Assembly: GCF_003752155.1 (NCBI RefSeq)
Contig: NZ_RJVG01000003.1
Coordinates: forward strand, 124,001 to 188,000
Source: Mobilisporobacter senegalensis
GTDB taxonomy: Bacteria > Bacillota > Clostridia > Lachnospirales > Lachnospiraceae
DNA length: 64,000 nucleotides
Direction of reading: 5' to 3'
In this document: positions 7,748 through 16,632 of the stretch, piece by piece
Position numbering within the stretch: position 1 is the stretch's first letter
How the letters are laid out: every line of letters begins with the position of its first letter
Notes under the pieces: generated by a model
Seen by the model: only the letters and a program-made list of their open reading frames with translations
Databases searched by the model: none
Told to the model about the DNA's origin: nothing
Made by a program: the position numbers and the translations under genes

Positions 7748-8929
7748 CTACTCTCCTCTTGTCAAAAAACTTTTATAAGTCATATCTATCCCCAAAGCTC
7801 CAAGCGGTGCTGTAATTAAAATAGATAAAACGGCTACTGTAAGTACAATCGGCCCACAGGAAAGACCTAAGGTCAAGGGAATGGAACCAATCGCTGCCTG
7901 CACAGTTGCTTTAGGCATATATGCAATCATGCAGAATAACCTTTCCTTTATAGTCAGTTTTGTTTTAATCATACAGAAGAATACACCTGCCATACGGAAA
8001 ATAAGCACACCCAATATTACTATGATTGCAGAAAATCCTGCTAAAATAGAATATTTTATATCTACAGTTGCCCCTACCAGCACAAACAGAAGAACTTCTG
8101 CACCAACCCATAACCTGGAGAATTTATCAGATAGGCGTTTTGATAAATCGAAATGATTTTTCTGTAAAGCAGCCCCTAAACTCATGACAGCCAATAAGCC
8201 CGAAAATGGAACAATACCTTTTAAAGACTGTTCTATAGCAACTAATAAAAAGGAAATACTTAATATAATTATAACTTTTGCAGAGTCTCTAAGATGTAAT
8301 TTTTTAAATACAGCTGATAATATTATTCCTATCAGGATACCAATAATAAGACCAAAAATAATCGATATGGGAATCTGCACGAAGCTCATAGGTGATATCT
8401 GTTCTCCCTGGGCAAGGCCTGTAAAAGCGGTAAATAGTACGATTACAAATACATCATCTACAGAAGCTCCAGCCATAATTAACTGGGGTATACTTTTATT
8501 CATTCCATATTTTGTTTCCATTAAATGAAGCATTTTAGGTACTATAACAGCTGGAGAAACAGCAGCAATCACTGTTCCCATGATGGCCGCATCTAAAATA
8601 GAAATGTTTAATAATTTAGGTGCGATCAGTATCATTCCTGCAATTTCAAAGCAGGCTGGTATAAAACACATAAGAATAGCTGGTCTTCCAACCTTTTTTA
8701 AATCTTTTATATCAAGTGCCAAGCCGGCTCGGGTTAATATAATGATTAATGCTAATTGCCTAAGATCTGCTGATATAGATAATATGGAGTCGTCTAACCA
8801 ATTTAGGGCATAGGGGCCTAATATGATTCCTGTAATTAACATACCTAATAAACTAGGCAATTTGAGTTTCTTAAAGATTGCTCCTAGGGACATTCCTAAA
8901 AGAAATATGAAAGCTAAACTTGTAAGCAT
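7748..8929 (-). CDS. Kef/CPA2-type Na+(K+)/H+ antiporter membrane protein, fluoride-riboswitch controlled
   Basis: A 393-residue integral membrane protein with about 12 hydrophobic helices and no TrkA-N or other soluble tail. The antiporter signature is present: 'AAVSPAVIVP' at 122-131 and the paired acids Asp158-Asp159 in 'GASVDDVFVI'. The start ATG has AGGAGG six bases upstream. The gene is transcribed alone from a promoter at 9113-9141 through a fluoride riboswitch. CPA2-like antiporters are among the gene classes known to lie under this switch, so a role in fluoride tolerance or in pH and ion balance during fluoride stress is likely. The transported ion cannot be read from sequence. Confidence 0.8.
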   Translation of the reverse strand: MLTSLAFIFLLGMSLGAIFKKLKLPSLLGMLITGIILGPYALNWLDDSILSISADLRQLALIIILTRAGLALDIKDLKKVGRPAILMCFIPACFEIAGMILIAPKLLNISILDAAIMGTVIAAVSPAVIVPKMLHLMETKYGMNKSIPQLIMAGASVDDVFVIVLFTAFTGLAQGEQISPMSFVQIPISIIFGLIIGILIGIILSAVFKKLHLRDSAKVIIILSISFLLVAIEQSLKGIVPFSGLLAVMSLGAALQKNHFDLSKRLSDKFSRLWVGAEVLLFVLVGATVDIKYSILAGFSAIIVILGVLIFRMAGVFFCMIKTKLTIKERLFCMIAYMPKATVQAAIGSIPLTLGLSCGPIVLTVAVLSILITAPLGALGIDMTYKSFLTRGE

Positions 8930-9016
8930 GAGTATCCTCCTAAAAAATATATTTGTTTTTTATCACAGAAGGGCAGCTTTTTTATGAAATAGGATATGCA
9001 TTTTATTCTACTACAT

Positions 9017-9107
9017 AAAAAAAGCCAATGCATCTGTGAAAATCACAGAAGTCATTAGCTTAATAAGCGGTTTGGGCAATATTGCCATGGGAGAACTTCA
9101 TTCCCTT
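9017..9107 (-). promoter_or_regulatory. Fluoride riboswitch (crcB motif) with intrinsic terminator
   Basis: On the minus strand the leader starts 'GGGAATGAAGTTCTCCC' (from 9105), has an extra palindromic GGCAATATTGCC arm, and then 'AAACCGC...GCTAATGACTTCTG' ending near 9046. These are the conserved parts of the crcB fluoride aptamer. Its last 15 bases are also the first strand of a long hairpin ending in seven U (9017-9060), so the aptamer and the terminator exclude each other: an ON switch. The downstream antiporter fits the motif's known gene context. Confidence 0.85.
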
Positions 9108-9112
9108 TTTGT

Positions 9113-9141
9113 ATTATAGTACTTGTTTCTAAATATGTCAA
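9113..9141 (-). promoter_or_regulatory. Sigma-A promoter of the fluoride-switch transcript
   Basis: TTGACA (9136-9141) and TATAAT (9113-9118) on the minus strand, both perfect, with 17 bases between. It lies just upstream of the aptamer. Confidence 0.85.
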
Positions 9142-9188
9142 TACAGGAAAGATTCTGCAGAATATTTAAATATTAATTTATTTCTTTA

Positions 9189-9368
9189 TTATTTTTCATT
9201 ATCTTTCATTGATCTTTCCATAATTTCTAAAGATTTTGTTACAATATTTCCGCAATCCTTTGAAGATACATCTTTCCAGCCATTCGTTTTGACTTTGTCA
9301 TAGACTCCAAGTTCCTTTGCTATCTCTTCCATCTCGCTTTTTGGTATATTACTTTTATGATTACTCAT
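9189..9368 (-). CDS. Small SASP-like protein (59 residues)
   Basis: A minus-strand frame of 59 codons. It contains 'EIAKELGVYDKVKTNGW' followed by 'SSKDCGNIVTKSLEIMERSM'. The pattern of an EIA-(x)-ELG helix, a short linker, and a second helix after a Gly resembles divergent alpha/beta-type small acid-soluble spore proteins of clostridia, which coat spore DNA. The Gly-Gly and protease-site residues of classical SASPs are not obvious, so the call is cautious. The best ribosome site (GAAAGGAGAG, 9411-9420) lies far upstream, separated by a perfect 9-bp hairpin (9379-9405 region) that could bring it closer to the ATG. Confidence 0.45.
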   Translation of the reverse strand: MSNHKSNIPKSEMEEIAKELGVYDKVKTNGWKDVSSKDCGNIVTKSLEIMERSMKDNEK

Positions 9369-9527
9369 CTCATTTCATATGATGTATTTATAGAAAATAC
9401 ATCACTACTCTCCTTTCAAAATCAATCTTCATTATCTCTATGTATGACAATTTCCGTCATTTTACATATCAGACAAAGATATTATGTGTAAAAGAAAGAG
9501 ACTTATACATTTATAGTCTATGATACA

Positions 9528-10341
9528 TTATAAGGATAAAAAATTCTCAACTTTATCTTTTTGTTCAAATAAAATACAACCTCCGATGTGATCTTCCATT
9601 AACATGTCACTATTTCTAAGATTGTTAAATAGTTTTGATTTCATAGCTTCCTTTAAGGAGGTATCTCTCACATTGATATCGGAATAAGGAGAAAAGGGAC
9701 AAGGTTCAGCACCACCATGGGAATTAATATGAAAAAATCCTCTGCCAGCGGCAAGACACCCACCAGAACTTTTTTCATCACCAGGAAATGAAATAAATAG
9801 CATGTTTTCATATTCTTTACGATGAAGGCTTAATTTGTTACTTAAAAGTTCCCTTTCATCATCCCCAATAGCCAGATCCTTGCTGTCCTTAGAAACTGGT
9901 ACATATTCCACGTAGATTACTCCTTTACAGCCATTTTCTAAAAGATGTTCAATAAATGGTCTTGATGTCACTTCTTCAAAGTTTGAGGTAGTGACAGTAA
10001 CCGATGCTCCGAATAATATTTTATTTTTCTTCAATTTACCCATGGTTCCAGCCAGAATTTTATAAATACCTTCGCCACGTCTTTCATCCGTTTTTTCTTC
10101 CCGGCCCTCAATACTTAACACTGGAATTAAGTTTCGATATTTTCCAAAAACCTTAATATATTCATCATTCAATAAGGTTCCATTTGTAAATATGGGGAAC
10201 AGGATTTCTGGTATGGTGCCAGCTGCTTTAATAATATCCTTACGGACTTTCTTTTGGATTTGCAATGGAAGCCTTAATAATTCCTTTCACTATATTTTCA
10301 ATCCCTTTAGATAAATATTCTTCTAAATTAAAATCTTCCAC
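9528..10341 (-). pseudogene. Radical SAM/SPASM-type protein with internal deletion
   Basis: The frame at 10341 starts with GTG behind GGGAG and reads 'EDFNLEEYLSKGIENIVKG' up to 'ASIANPKES', the usual N-terminal helix of a clostridial radical SAM family. At about 10245 the frame shifts and continues as 'RKDIIKAAGTIPEILFPIFT' to the C-terminus, with 'GGCLAAGRGFFHINSHGG' and 'PCPFSPYSD'. The stretch between, which should carry the CxxxCxxC iron-sulfur motif, is missing. Without it the protein cannot bind the [4Fe-4S] cluster or cleave SAM. The long open part (9528-10265) could still be translated but should be inactive. Confidence 0.7.
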
Positions 10342-10378
10342 TTCATATCTCCCTTAAATAATTTATATTTAGATTCTT

Positions 10379-10903
10379 TTAGTAAAACCATTTTGTAGGA
10401 AGATAGAAAAAGAATGGTGCCGTAAAAATTGCGATGGATAAAGCGATCTTTTTCTTTAGTGCATTTTCGATTTCAACCTTTCTTAGACTTATCTTATAAT
10501 TAAAAATATAGATAAAAAGGGACGTAATAATAATAGCAAAGGTAACCCAAAGAAAAGAAAATATGCTTTCAAATGGATTATAAGATACTGCGTTTGTTAA
10601 ATTTTCATACCACCATTTACCCATTGGTGATTCATAATCGAGAAAACCATCAATTAAACTGGGTGAGAACATTATAAATGTTCCAATAAAATCCGATAGA
10701 AAACCAAATCCCCAAACCTTAAAAATAATTTTTTTATAGATTCCTTGCCCAGATAACTTTAGTACCTTTAACGTAATTAAGACAACTATAGTATCAATAA
10801 GAAAATTTGAAGGTAAAATAACCAACCATGTCATTGGGAAAAGCCATAGCAGCCATATTGGAAATATGACATTATAGAGTTTTAAATTTGTTTTTTCATT
10901 CAT
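10379..10903 (-). CDS. Multi-pass membrane protein of unknown function
   Basis: 174 residues with AGGAGGGG in front. There are four to five hydrophobic helices (about 11-28, 30-47, 66-80, 110-131 and 150-168), with 'DYESPMGKWWYENL' in a loop. The next upstream gene, also a small membrane protein, ends 26 bases before it, so the two probably form an operon. I recognise no family. Confidence 0.55.
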   Translation of the reverse strand: MNEKTNLKLYNVIFPIWLLWLFPMTWLVILPSNFLIDTIVVLITLKVLKLSGQGIYKKIIFKVWGFGFLSDFIGTFIMFSPSLIDGFLDYESPMGKWWYENLTNAVSYNPFESIFSFLWVTFAIIITSLFIYIFNYKISLRKVEIENALKKKIALSIAIFTAPFFFYLPTKWFY

Positions 10904-10929
10904 TCCTATCCCCTCCTAATATTAAAATA

Positions 10930-11328
10930 TTATATAAAAAATTGATTATATATTATCAGGAATAATCCACTAATAATAAAAATGATATTTATATGTCTGG
11001 ATTTTTTAATAGAGTTTTTTAGTAAATGACTCCTGGTATCTTCAATTTTATTTTCTTCCTTTTTGGCTTCAAGATTAAGAAAAGAAGTATATTGGGCATT
11101 AGATTGTCCTAACCCCCAGAGACTTGCTCCGGATGGATTTCCATGTATAGACATAAGTCCTCCTATGATAATCAGTATAAGACCTCCCCCAAATAATATA
11201 TCTTGAATATTATAATTAAACTGTTTTGAAATGAAAATAGCAATAACATAAATAATTATTGAAAAGATAAGGCTTAATATAACCAGTGTTAAAATTTTTT
11301 TAAGAATATTTAATAGATTTTGATTCAT
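10930..11328 (-). CDS. Small membrane protein of unknown function
   Basis: 132 residues behind AAAGGAG. Two N-terminal membrane helices (about 12-33 and 45-62) are followed by a Gly-rich loop 'HGNPSGASLWGLGQSNAQY', a charged linker and a last helix near 113-130. It resembles in layout small uncharacterised Firmicute proteins with a 'GLG' loop. First gene of a likely pair with 10379-10903. Confidence 0.5.
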   Translation of the reverse strand: MNQNLLNILKKILTLVILSLIFSIIIYVIAIFISKQFNYNIQDILFGGGLILIIIGGLMSIHGNPSGASLWGLGQSNAQYTSFLNLEAKKEENKIEDTRSHLLKNSIKKSRHINIIFIISGLFLIIYNQFFI

Positions 11329-11478
11329 TTATGTTCTCCTTTAACTTTAGCATATAGAAAAATGATATCTATATCATTCTAACATTATATGTAAATTTTG
11401 TAAAATGAAACAAAGTATTTTATTCTGGTATGCATTTATATTGGAGTGCTTATATCATTAGATATCGCCCTATTCCAT

Positions 11479-11522
11479 AAAAAATAGAGGTATAAACTAA
11501 AAAGCTTATACCTCTATTTTTT
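11479..11522 (-). terminator. Intrinsic terminator of the GHL10 gene
   Basis: Inverted repeat AAAAAATAGAGGTATAA / TTATACCTCTATTTTTT with a short loop, 24 bases after the stop of the 11546-13579 gene. The A and T runs on both sides make it usable in both directions. Confidence 0.8.
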
Positions 11523-11545
11523 ATCATTAATTATAATATTTACTT

Positions 11546-13579
11546 CTATTTCTTATCCAGAATCTCTATTAAATTATCAACTTCTACCTGCATCGCATCT
11601 TTGAAAAAGTGTTCATATCTAAAGAATAAGAATCCATCTACAGAGCCGGTTTTTCTACCGTACTCAACCTGACGTTTTAATTCATCATTTGCTTTCTTCC
11701 ATTCCGGATCATCACTTATCGTAGCTTTTGCTTTGTAATTTGCAATTCCGATATACATTTTTACAGAATTCGCAGTTCTTGTATCCAGCCATCTTTGTAC
11801 AGTATCATCAAATGGGCAGATTTTATGAGTAAATGACCAATAAATCTGTGGCGCAATATAATCTACATATCCATCTGTGGATAACCATTTTTCTACATCA
11901 ACATAATATTTATCTTTGGCCATTAAATTTGATATATTTCCATGTGGGCTTATACCAAATTCTACAGAAGAATCAATCGCTTTAATGGATTTATATACAT
12001 TACGAACCAATGTACTTACATTATTTCTTCTCCAGGCATCGATTGTCATCGGTGTTTTACCAGCTTTTGTGGTGCTCTCTTTATATGTATTGTATTCTTT
12101 ATAATCAAAGTTTGATTTATAGCTGCTTCCAAGGGAAGGATAGAAATAATCATCGAAATGGATACCATCCACATCATATTTATTTACGATATTTTCAATG
12201 TCTGAAACAATCATGTTCTGTACTTCTTTTGATGCAGGGTTATAGTATAGGCTGCTTCCAAAGCTGAGTACATTTCTATCATTCTTTGTTGAACTATCTT
12301 CCTTCCAGATTCTGGCCGGATTATCTTTTGATAAAGTATTATAATCTGTTGTGCTTAAGGTGACTCTATAAGGATTTAGCCATGCATGGAATTCCAGCCC
12401 TCTTTTATGAGCGGCTTCTACCATATATTCTAATGGATCAAAACCGGGATCTTTTCCTTGCTTTCCAGAAACATATACTGACCATGGAAAATAATCTGAA
12501 TTATATAGAGCGTCACCCATTGGTCTGACCTGAACGATAACGGCATTCATCTTAAGATCTACAGAGTTATCGAACATTTCATTGATCTTTTTCTTAAACT
12601 GACTTTCTGAATATCCCTTATTACTAAATTCAAGGTATGAAATCCATACAGCTCTTAGCTCCAATCTTACTTTTAAAGTTTCTACTGTTGTATTCCCCGC
12701 TTTATCAGTAATAAGAACACTATATGTTCCGGAAGTTTTCACTTTGAAATTCACGGTATCAAAAAGAGTGTTGCTATTATTCCATTTTTCAGAAGCAGGA
12801 TCTGTTACAGTTCCTTTTAAATATTGAATGCTCTTAACTCCGGAAGTATCTTTGGTACTGACCTTGATAGTTGCAGCCTGATTTAAAACAGAATATGAAA
12901 GACTGGCTGCCGGAGCTTTATTATCTATATTAGATACTGCTATCTCAGAAATTCTTCCATTACCTGTTTTATCCATTGCATAAACAGTATAAGTTCCATT
13001 TTCTTTCACAGTAAATGCAGTTGTATTATTGGAATTGAGTTTTAAAGCGGTTCCATTATTTTTAAAATAGCTACTGTTTTGTTTGCCCGCAGCCCATTTC
13101 ACAGTTTTGATACCAGCTCTGTCTTTAAGGCCAACGGTCACCTTAACGGATGTATTTGTAGGAGTTTTTTTATTTGGTGCTAAAGTGATTGCTGGAGCCG
13201 TTTTATCAATATTGCTTATTTTAATCGTGGATATTTTTTTGTTTCCCGCTTTATCAACCACATAAAAACTATAAATACCGTTCTTTTCTATTGAAACAGT
13301 TGCAATATTTTTGGCAAGTTTTAATGACGTTCCATTTTTACTAAAATAAGTTGCATCTTTTGTGCCACTGGCCCATTTAACTGTTTTAATTCCAGAAGTA
13401 TCGGTTGCTTTAACGGTAACTTTTACTGCAGACTTGGTATACGTCTTCTTATCCTGAGTTAAACTTACAGCAGGTGCCTTCGTATCTTTGCTTGCTGCCT
13501 GTATTACAGTATCATTGGATAGCATGATTAAAAATGCAAATATGGTGAATAGATACATAATGTTCTTAATGTGTTTCAT
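11546..13579 (-). CDS. Secreted GHL10 (DUF187) glycosidase-like protein with three Ig-like repeats
   Basis: 677 residues with a signal peptide ('MKHIKNIMYLFTIFAFLIML', cleavage after about residue 29). Three tandem repeats of about 90 residues follow (roughly 34-123, 124-215, 216-305). Each begins D-x-x-A-P and ends in a '(D)KAGN' strand, as in Gram-positive Ig-like surface domains. From about residue 306 the GHL10 catalytic region begins with 'RAVWISYLEF' and includes 'QVRPMGDALY', 'HAWLNPYRV' and 'VDGIHFDDYF'. Relatives (DigH type) cleave denuded peptidoglycan glycan chains. A role in wall remodelling fits the amidase gene upstream. Substrate is inferred. Confidence 0.8.
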   Translation of the reverse strand: MKHIKNIMYLFTIFAFLIMLSNDTVIQAASKDTKAPAVSLTQDKKTYTKSAVKVTVKATDTSGIKTVKWASGTKDATYFSKNGTSLKLAKNIATVSIEKNGIYSFYVVDKAGNKKISTIKISNIDKTAPAITLAPNKKTPTNTSVKVTVGLKDRAGIKTVKWAAGKQNSSYFKNNGTALKLNSNNTTAFTVKENGTYTVYAMDKTGNGRISEIAVSNIDNKAPAASLSYSVLNQAATIKVSTKDTSGVKSIQYLKGTVTDPASEKWNNSNTLFDTVNFKVKTSGTYSVLITDKAGNTTVETLKVRLELRAVWISYLEFSNKGYSESQFKKKINEMFDNSVDLKMNAVIVQVRPMGDALYNSDYFPWSVYVSGKQGKDPGFDPLEYMVEAAHKRGLEFHAWLNPYRVTLSTTDYNTLSKDNPARIWKEDSSTKNDRNVLSFGSSLYYNPASKEVQNMIVSDIENIVNKYDVDGIHFDDYFYPSLGSSYKSNFDYKEYNTYKESTTKAGKTPMTIDAWRRNNVSTLVRNVYKSIKAIDSSVEFGISPHGNISNLMAKDKYYVDVEKWLSTDGYVDYIAPQIYWSFTHKICPFDDTVQRWLDTRTANSVKMYIGIANYKAKATISDDPEWKKANDELKRQVEYGRKTGSVDGFLFFRYEHFFKDAMQVEVDNLIEILDKK

Positions 13580-13635
13580 AATACACTCCTATCATTTTCT
13601 TAATTTACTATTATATGGATCCAAATCTTGATAAT

Positions 13636-13759
13636 TAATAATCCATTTCTAATTATATAACCATAAGAAACACGGTTTCCGGGCTTCTTATGGTTATCGT
13701 GGTAAAAATCTCTTGCAAGCAAGCATTTTTACTTCCTGTAAATTAAAAATGGATTATTA
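13636..13759. repeat. 124-bp inverted-repeat element folding as a three-way junction
   Basis: The ends 13636-13654 and 13741-13759 pair over 19 bp with one mismatch. Inside are two further hairpins: 13659-13669 with 13685-13695 (11 bp, perfect) and 13702-13709 with 13725-13732 (8 bp, perfect). It lies between the amidase and GHL10 genes, both minus strand. It could be a miniature inverted-repeat element or a structured RNA in the intercistronic leader. I know no family that matches. Confidence 0.6.
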
Positions 13760-13780
13760 TATCATGAACAATATCATTTG

Positions 13781-16423
13781 TTATCTTCCGGTTGGATAGT
13801 TATCAAATACATATGCAGCAGATTCATAAATCGCCTTTGCTGTTTTATCTTGGAAAGTTGCACTTTTCATCTTATTTAAATCATTTGAATTCGTCATAAA
13901 TCCAAGCTCAATCAATATTGCAGGTACTGTATTCTTCTTTACAACTACAAATGCACTATTCTTAGCTCCGCGATTAATTAAATCTAATTTGGTGCTTAGC
14001 TGGCTTGCAAATATTGTTGCGAATTTTGAGCTTGTCAAACCTGAGTCTGACACAGAACTATTTGATGAAGAATAATATACTTCCAGCCCTTCTGGTGTCT
14101 TTGAACCAGCTGCATTCATATGAAGACTGATGAATAAATCAGCGCCCATTTTTTTCGCATAGGCAGCTCTGTCATCCAGTGTAATAAAAGTATCATCACG
14201 TCTGGTCCAATATGCTTTAATATTAGAATCACTGCTATTAAAATACTTTTTGGCACATGTATAAAGGATCTTATAGTTAATATTTTTTTCTGAATAACCG
14301 CCGTATTGTGCACCTGGATCATGGCCGCCATGTCCGGCATCCAGTATAACGATATTTTTATAAATATCTTTTGGATTACCTACAGCTACTTTAATAGAAT
14401 CGTTTTGTACACTTACTTTATAACCTTGAAGTTTTTTCGTCTTAACAAGGATATCCGTATTTCCATTTTGATTCAAAGAATAAGTTACACTTGTTATCAC
14501 ACTATTTGTATTAATAATAGGATTTTCAGCTAAAAATTGTGTTTGATCTCCCGGTAAGGTGATCTTAAACTGATTATTATAATATAAATCTTCATTTGTG
14601 ATTTGAGATGCATCTATTCCCGAAGGTTTTTTAATCATTAAAGAATAATTGGAAACTGTTTCATCATAAAATGAGATGGTATATTTATTATCCGTACTGG
14701 ATGTTACATAATTACTTCCGCTTGTTTTCACAATTGAAATTCTTGTAGTATCATAAGTCGGATTTGTTACTGTAATTTCTTTCATGAAAATACCATCTGA
14801 TATCTGGTCGCTCTTAGTACCTATACCATTGATTGTATTTTTAAAGTCCAAATAAACATGAGTGGAATCTTCTGTAATGATTGGCGCTAATTTCGATAAG
14901 GAAGAAATAGCAATGGTATCATTCCCTGATTTATATCCTGCTTCTAACTCTGAAATATAATTATTATATACATTTACATAAAGAGTACATAAATCATTTG
15001 ATAAATTAAGTTCATATTTTGCTTTTGGTGCATTTAATGATATATCAAGAGTTGTATTATTATTTGCAGGATCGTAATTGGTAAGTATCTGACTTGCAAG
15101 CCCATCATTCATGATATATGTATTATTTGATGCAGCTGTATTCGCTAATGTTACAGAAATCGTACTGTCGTTTTTGAAGCTGGATGTTATTTCTCCTAAT
15201 GGACTACTTGAAGTAATCACATAAACATCTTTGTTCGTATATGAACTTCCATCCTGCCAAACAGATAATATAGATGAGGTATTATAGTTTGTTCCAGGAA
15301 TATTCGTTTTATTGATCCCTTTTACTGAATTAAACTCAACTTCCATTGACGGAGAAATACTATGTTTCACATATGTTTTTTCTGGATTTAATGGAGATGT
15401 ATCGTCACCATCTAACTCTGGATCCGTATTTGTTACTTTGGTATTTATCTCAGATGCTTTCGAGGTACCATTCCATTTATATCCGTAGCCCAGGAAATTT
15501 GTTACAGATTGTCCCGGAACCATAACATAAGACGCATTTCTTTCTTTGCTCTTTACCAGTCTTGGTGCTTCACTCATTGTCTTTTCAACACCATTTACCA
15601 GTGCTTTCTTGCTGCCCAGTGTCATAACAATTTCTTTGTCACCTTTTTTAAGAGTTACGGTGCCGGTAGAACTGTTATAATTATAGGTTGCTTTAATGCT
15701 GGAATAGCTGAAAACTCTCCAGGCATGAACCATTGCTGTATTATTAATAATAATGCTTGGCATGGTCAGAGGTAATTTCTTACCGTTAATCATTACGATT
15801 CCCTGAGTGCTTGTATAGTTTACCCATTTATTATCATAGTATAGATTAAGACCTTTTGTTGCTGAACTTTTCACAGGACTTGTAATTGTCACAGTAGAGA
15901 TATTGCTTTGCCAATTATAGGTATAACCCAGAGACTCAAATACAAATCTTGCAGGCACAAGTACTTTACTGGAACCGGCTGGATATTTTACCAGCAGAGG
16001 TGCTAAAGAAGTTGTTTTTTTCACACCATTCACATAAGCTGTTTTGCTGCCTACAGTCATTTTTACTTCTTTAGTATCTTTTTTAATTGTGACAACACCA
16101 GATTTACTGGAATAGGAATATTTTGCCCCAATTGCTTTATTGGTAAATACATCATATGCAGAAACTAAGGAAGTTCCATTCATTATAATACCAGGACGGG
16201 CGCTATTATTAATGGCTTTACTATTATATTTATAAGTTACTTTCTGACCAGTATAATTAACTGTTTTCTTATTGTAATATAATTTCAGGCTTGAAGCTGC
16301 CTCAACGGTTGCTCCAGACATTAATATAATCATAAGAGTTAAAACGACCTTAATAAAATACTTTTTTACGCTCTTGGTATGATTTAATTTTTGTGCTACT
16401 GTTAATAATTTTCTTTCGTTCAT
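13781..16423 (-). CDS. Secreted N-acetylmuramoyl-L-alanine amidase with copper-amine-oxidase-N domains
   Basis: 880 residues. A signal peptide lies near residues 20-42 (long n-region). Two copper-amine-oxidase-N-like domains follow (about 45-180 and 190-330), each with the 'MTVGSKTAYVNGV' and 'VLVPARFVFESLGY' type blocks. A beta-rich middle (350-680) looks like AMIN-type wall-targeting modules. The C-terminus (about 693-875) is Amidase_3: 'ILDAGHGGHDPG', 'YSEKNINY', 'ISLHMNA' supply the zinc ligands and 'ILIELGFMTN' the catalytic Glu. It cleaves the bond between muramic acid and L-Ala in peptidoglycan outside the cell. The domain order is common in Lachnospiraceae autolysins. Confidence 0.88.
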   Translation of the reverse strand: MNERKLLTVAQKLNHTKSVKKYFIKVVLTLMIILMSGATVEAASSLKLYYNKKTVNYTGQKVTYKYNSKAINNSARPGIIMNGTSLVSAYDVFTNKAIGAKYSYSSKSGVVTIKKDTKEVKMTVGSKTAYVNGVKKTTSLAPLLVKYPAGSSKVLVPARFVFESLGYTYNWQSNISTVTITSPVKSSATKGLNLYYDNKWVNYTSTQGIVMINGKKLPLTMPSIIINNTAMVHAWRVFSYSSIKATYNYNSSTGTVTLKKGDKEIVMTLGSKKALVNGVEKTMSEAPRLVKSKERNASYVMVPGQSVTNFLGYGYKWNGTSKASEINTKVTNTDPELDGDDTSPLNPEKTYVKHSISPSMEVEFNSVKGINKTNIPGTNYNTSSILSVWQDGSSYTNKDVYVITSSSPLGEITSSFKNDSTISVTLANTAASNNTYIMNDGLASQILTNYDPANNNTTLDISLNAPKAKYELNLSNDLCTLYVNVYNNYISELEAGYKSGNDTIAISSLSKLAPIITEDSTHVYLDFKNTINGIGTKSDQISDGIFMKEITVTNPTYDTTRISIVKTSGSNYVTSSTDNKYTISFYDETVSNYSLMIKKPSGIDASQITNEDLYYNNQFKITLPGDQTQFLAENPIINTNSVITSVTYSLNQNGNTDILVKTKKLQGYKVSVQNDSIKVAVGNPKDIYKNIVILDAGHGGHDPGAQYGGYSEKNINYKILYTCAKKYFNSSDSNIKAYWTRRDDTFITLDDRAAYAKKMGADLFISLHMNAAGSKTPEGLEVYYSSSNSSVSDSGLTSSKFATIFASQLSTKLDLINRGAKNSAFVVVKKNTVPAILIELGFMTNSNDLNKMKSATFQDKTAKAIYESAAYVFDNYPTGR

Positions 16424-16517
16424 TAGATTCTCACTTCACCCTTTTTTCCTATATGCTGTATTTTCATGTTGCTATCATTGATACTACTAATTAAAAGTGT
16501 TAGAATTGTGTCAAAGA

Positions 16518-16546
16518 TTGATTTTATTCCTTAAATTATATATAAT
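16518..16546 (+). promoter_or_regulatory. Sigma-A promoter of the recombinase gene
   Basis: TTGATT (16518-16523) and TATAAT (16541-16546) with a 17-base spacer, about 85 bases before the recombinase start. Confidence 0.65.
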
Positions 16547-16632
16547 AAACTGGAATCTTACGATTTTTTAGACAAAATATTAAGTGTTTCTTAAGTTTTA
16601 AATTTATTTAAACAAAAAGGTGGGTGCAATCA

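Noticed and set aside
8184-8528. Plus-strand open frame inside the antiporter gene
   Set aside because: It is the opposite-strand shadow of a strongly supported membrane protein and has no ribosome site.
13083-13265. Plus-strand frames within the GHL10 and amidase genes
   Set aside because: They lie opposite conserved domains and show no ribosome sites or family similarity.
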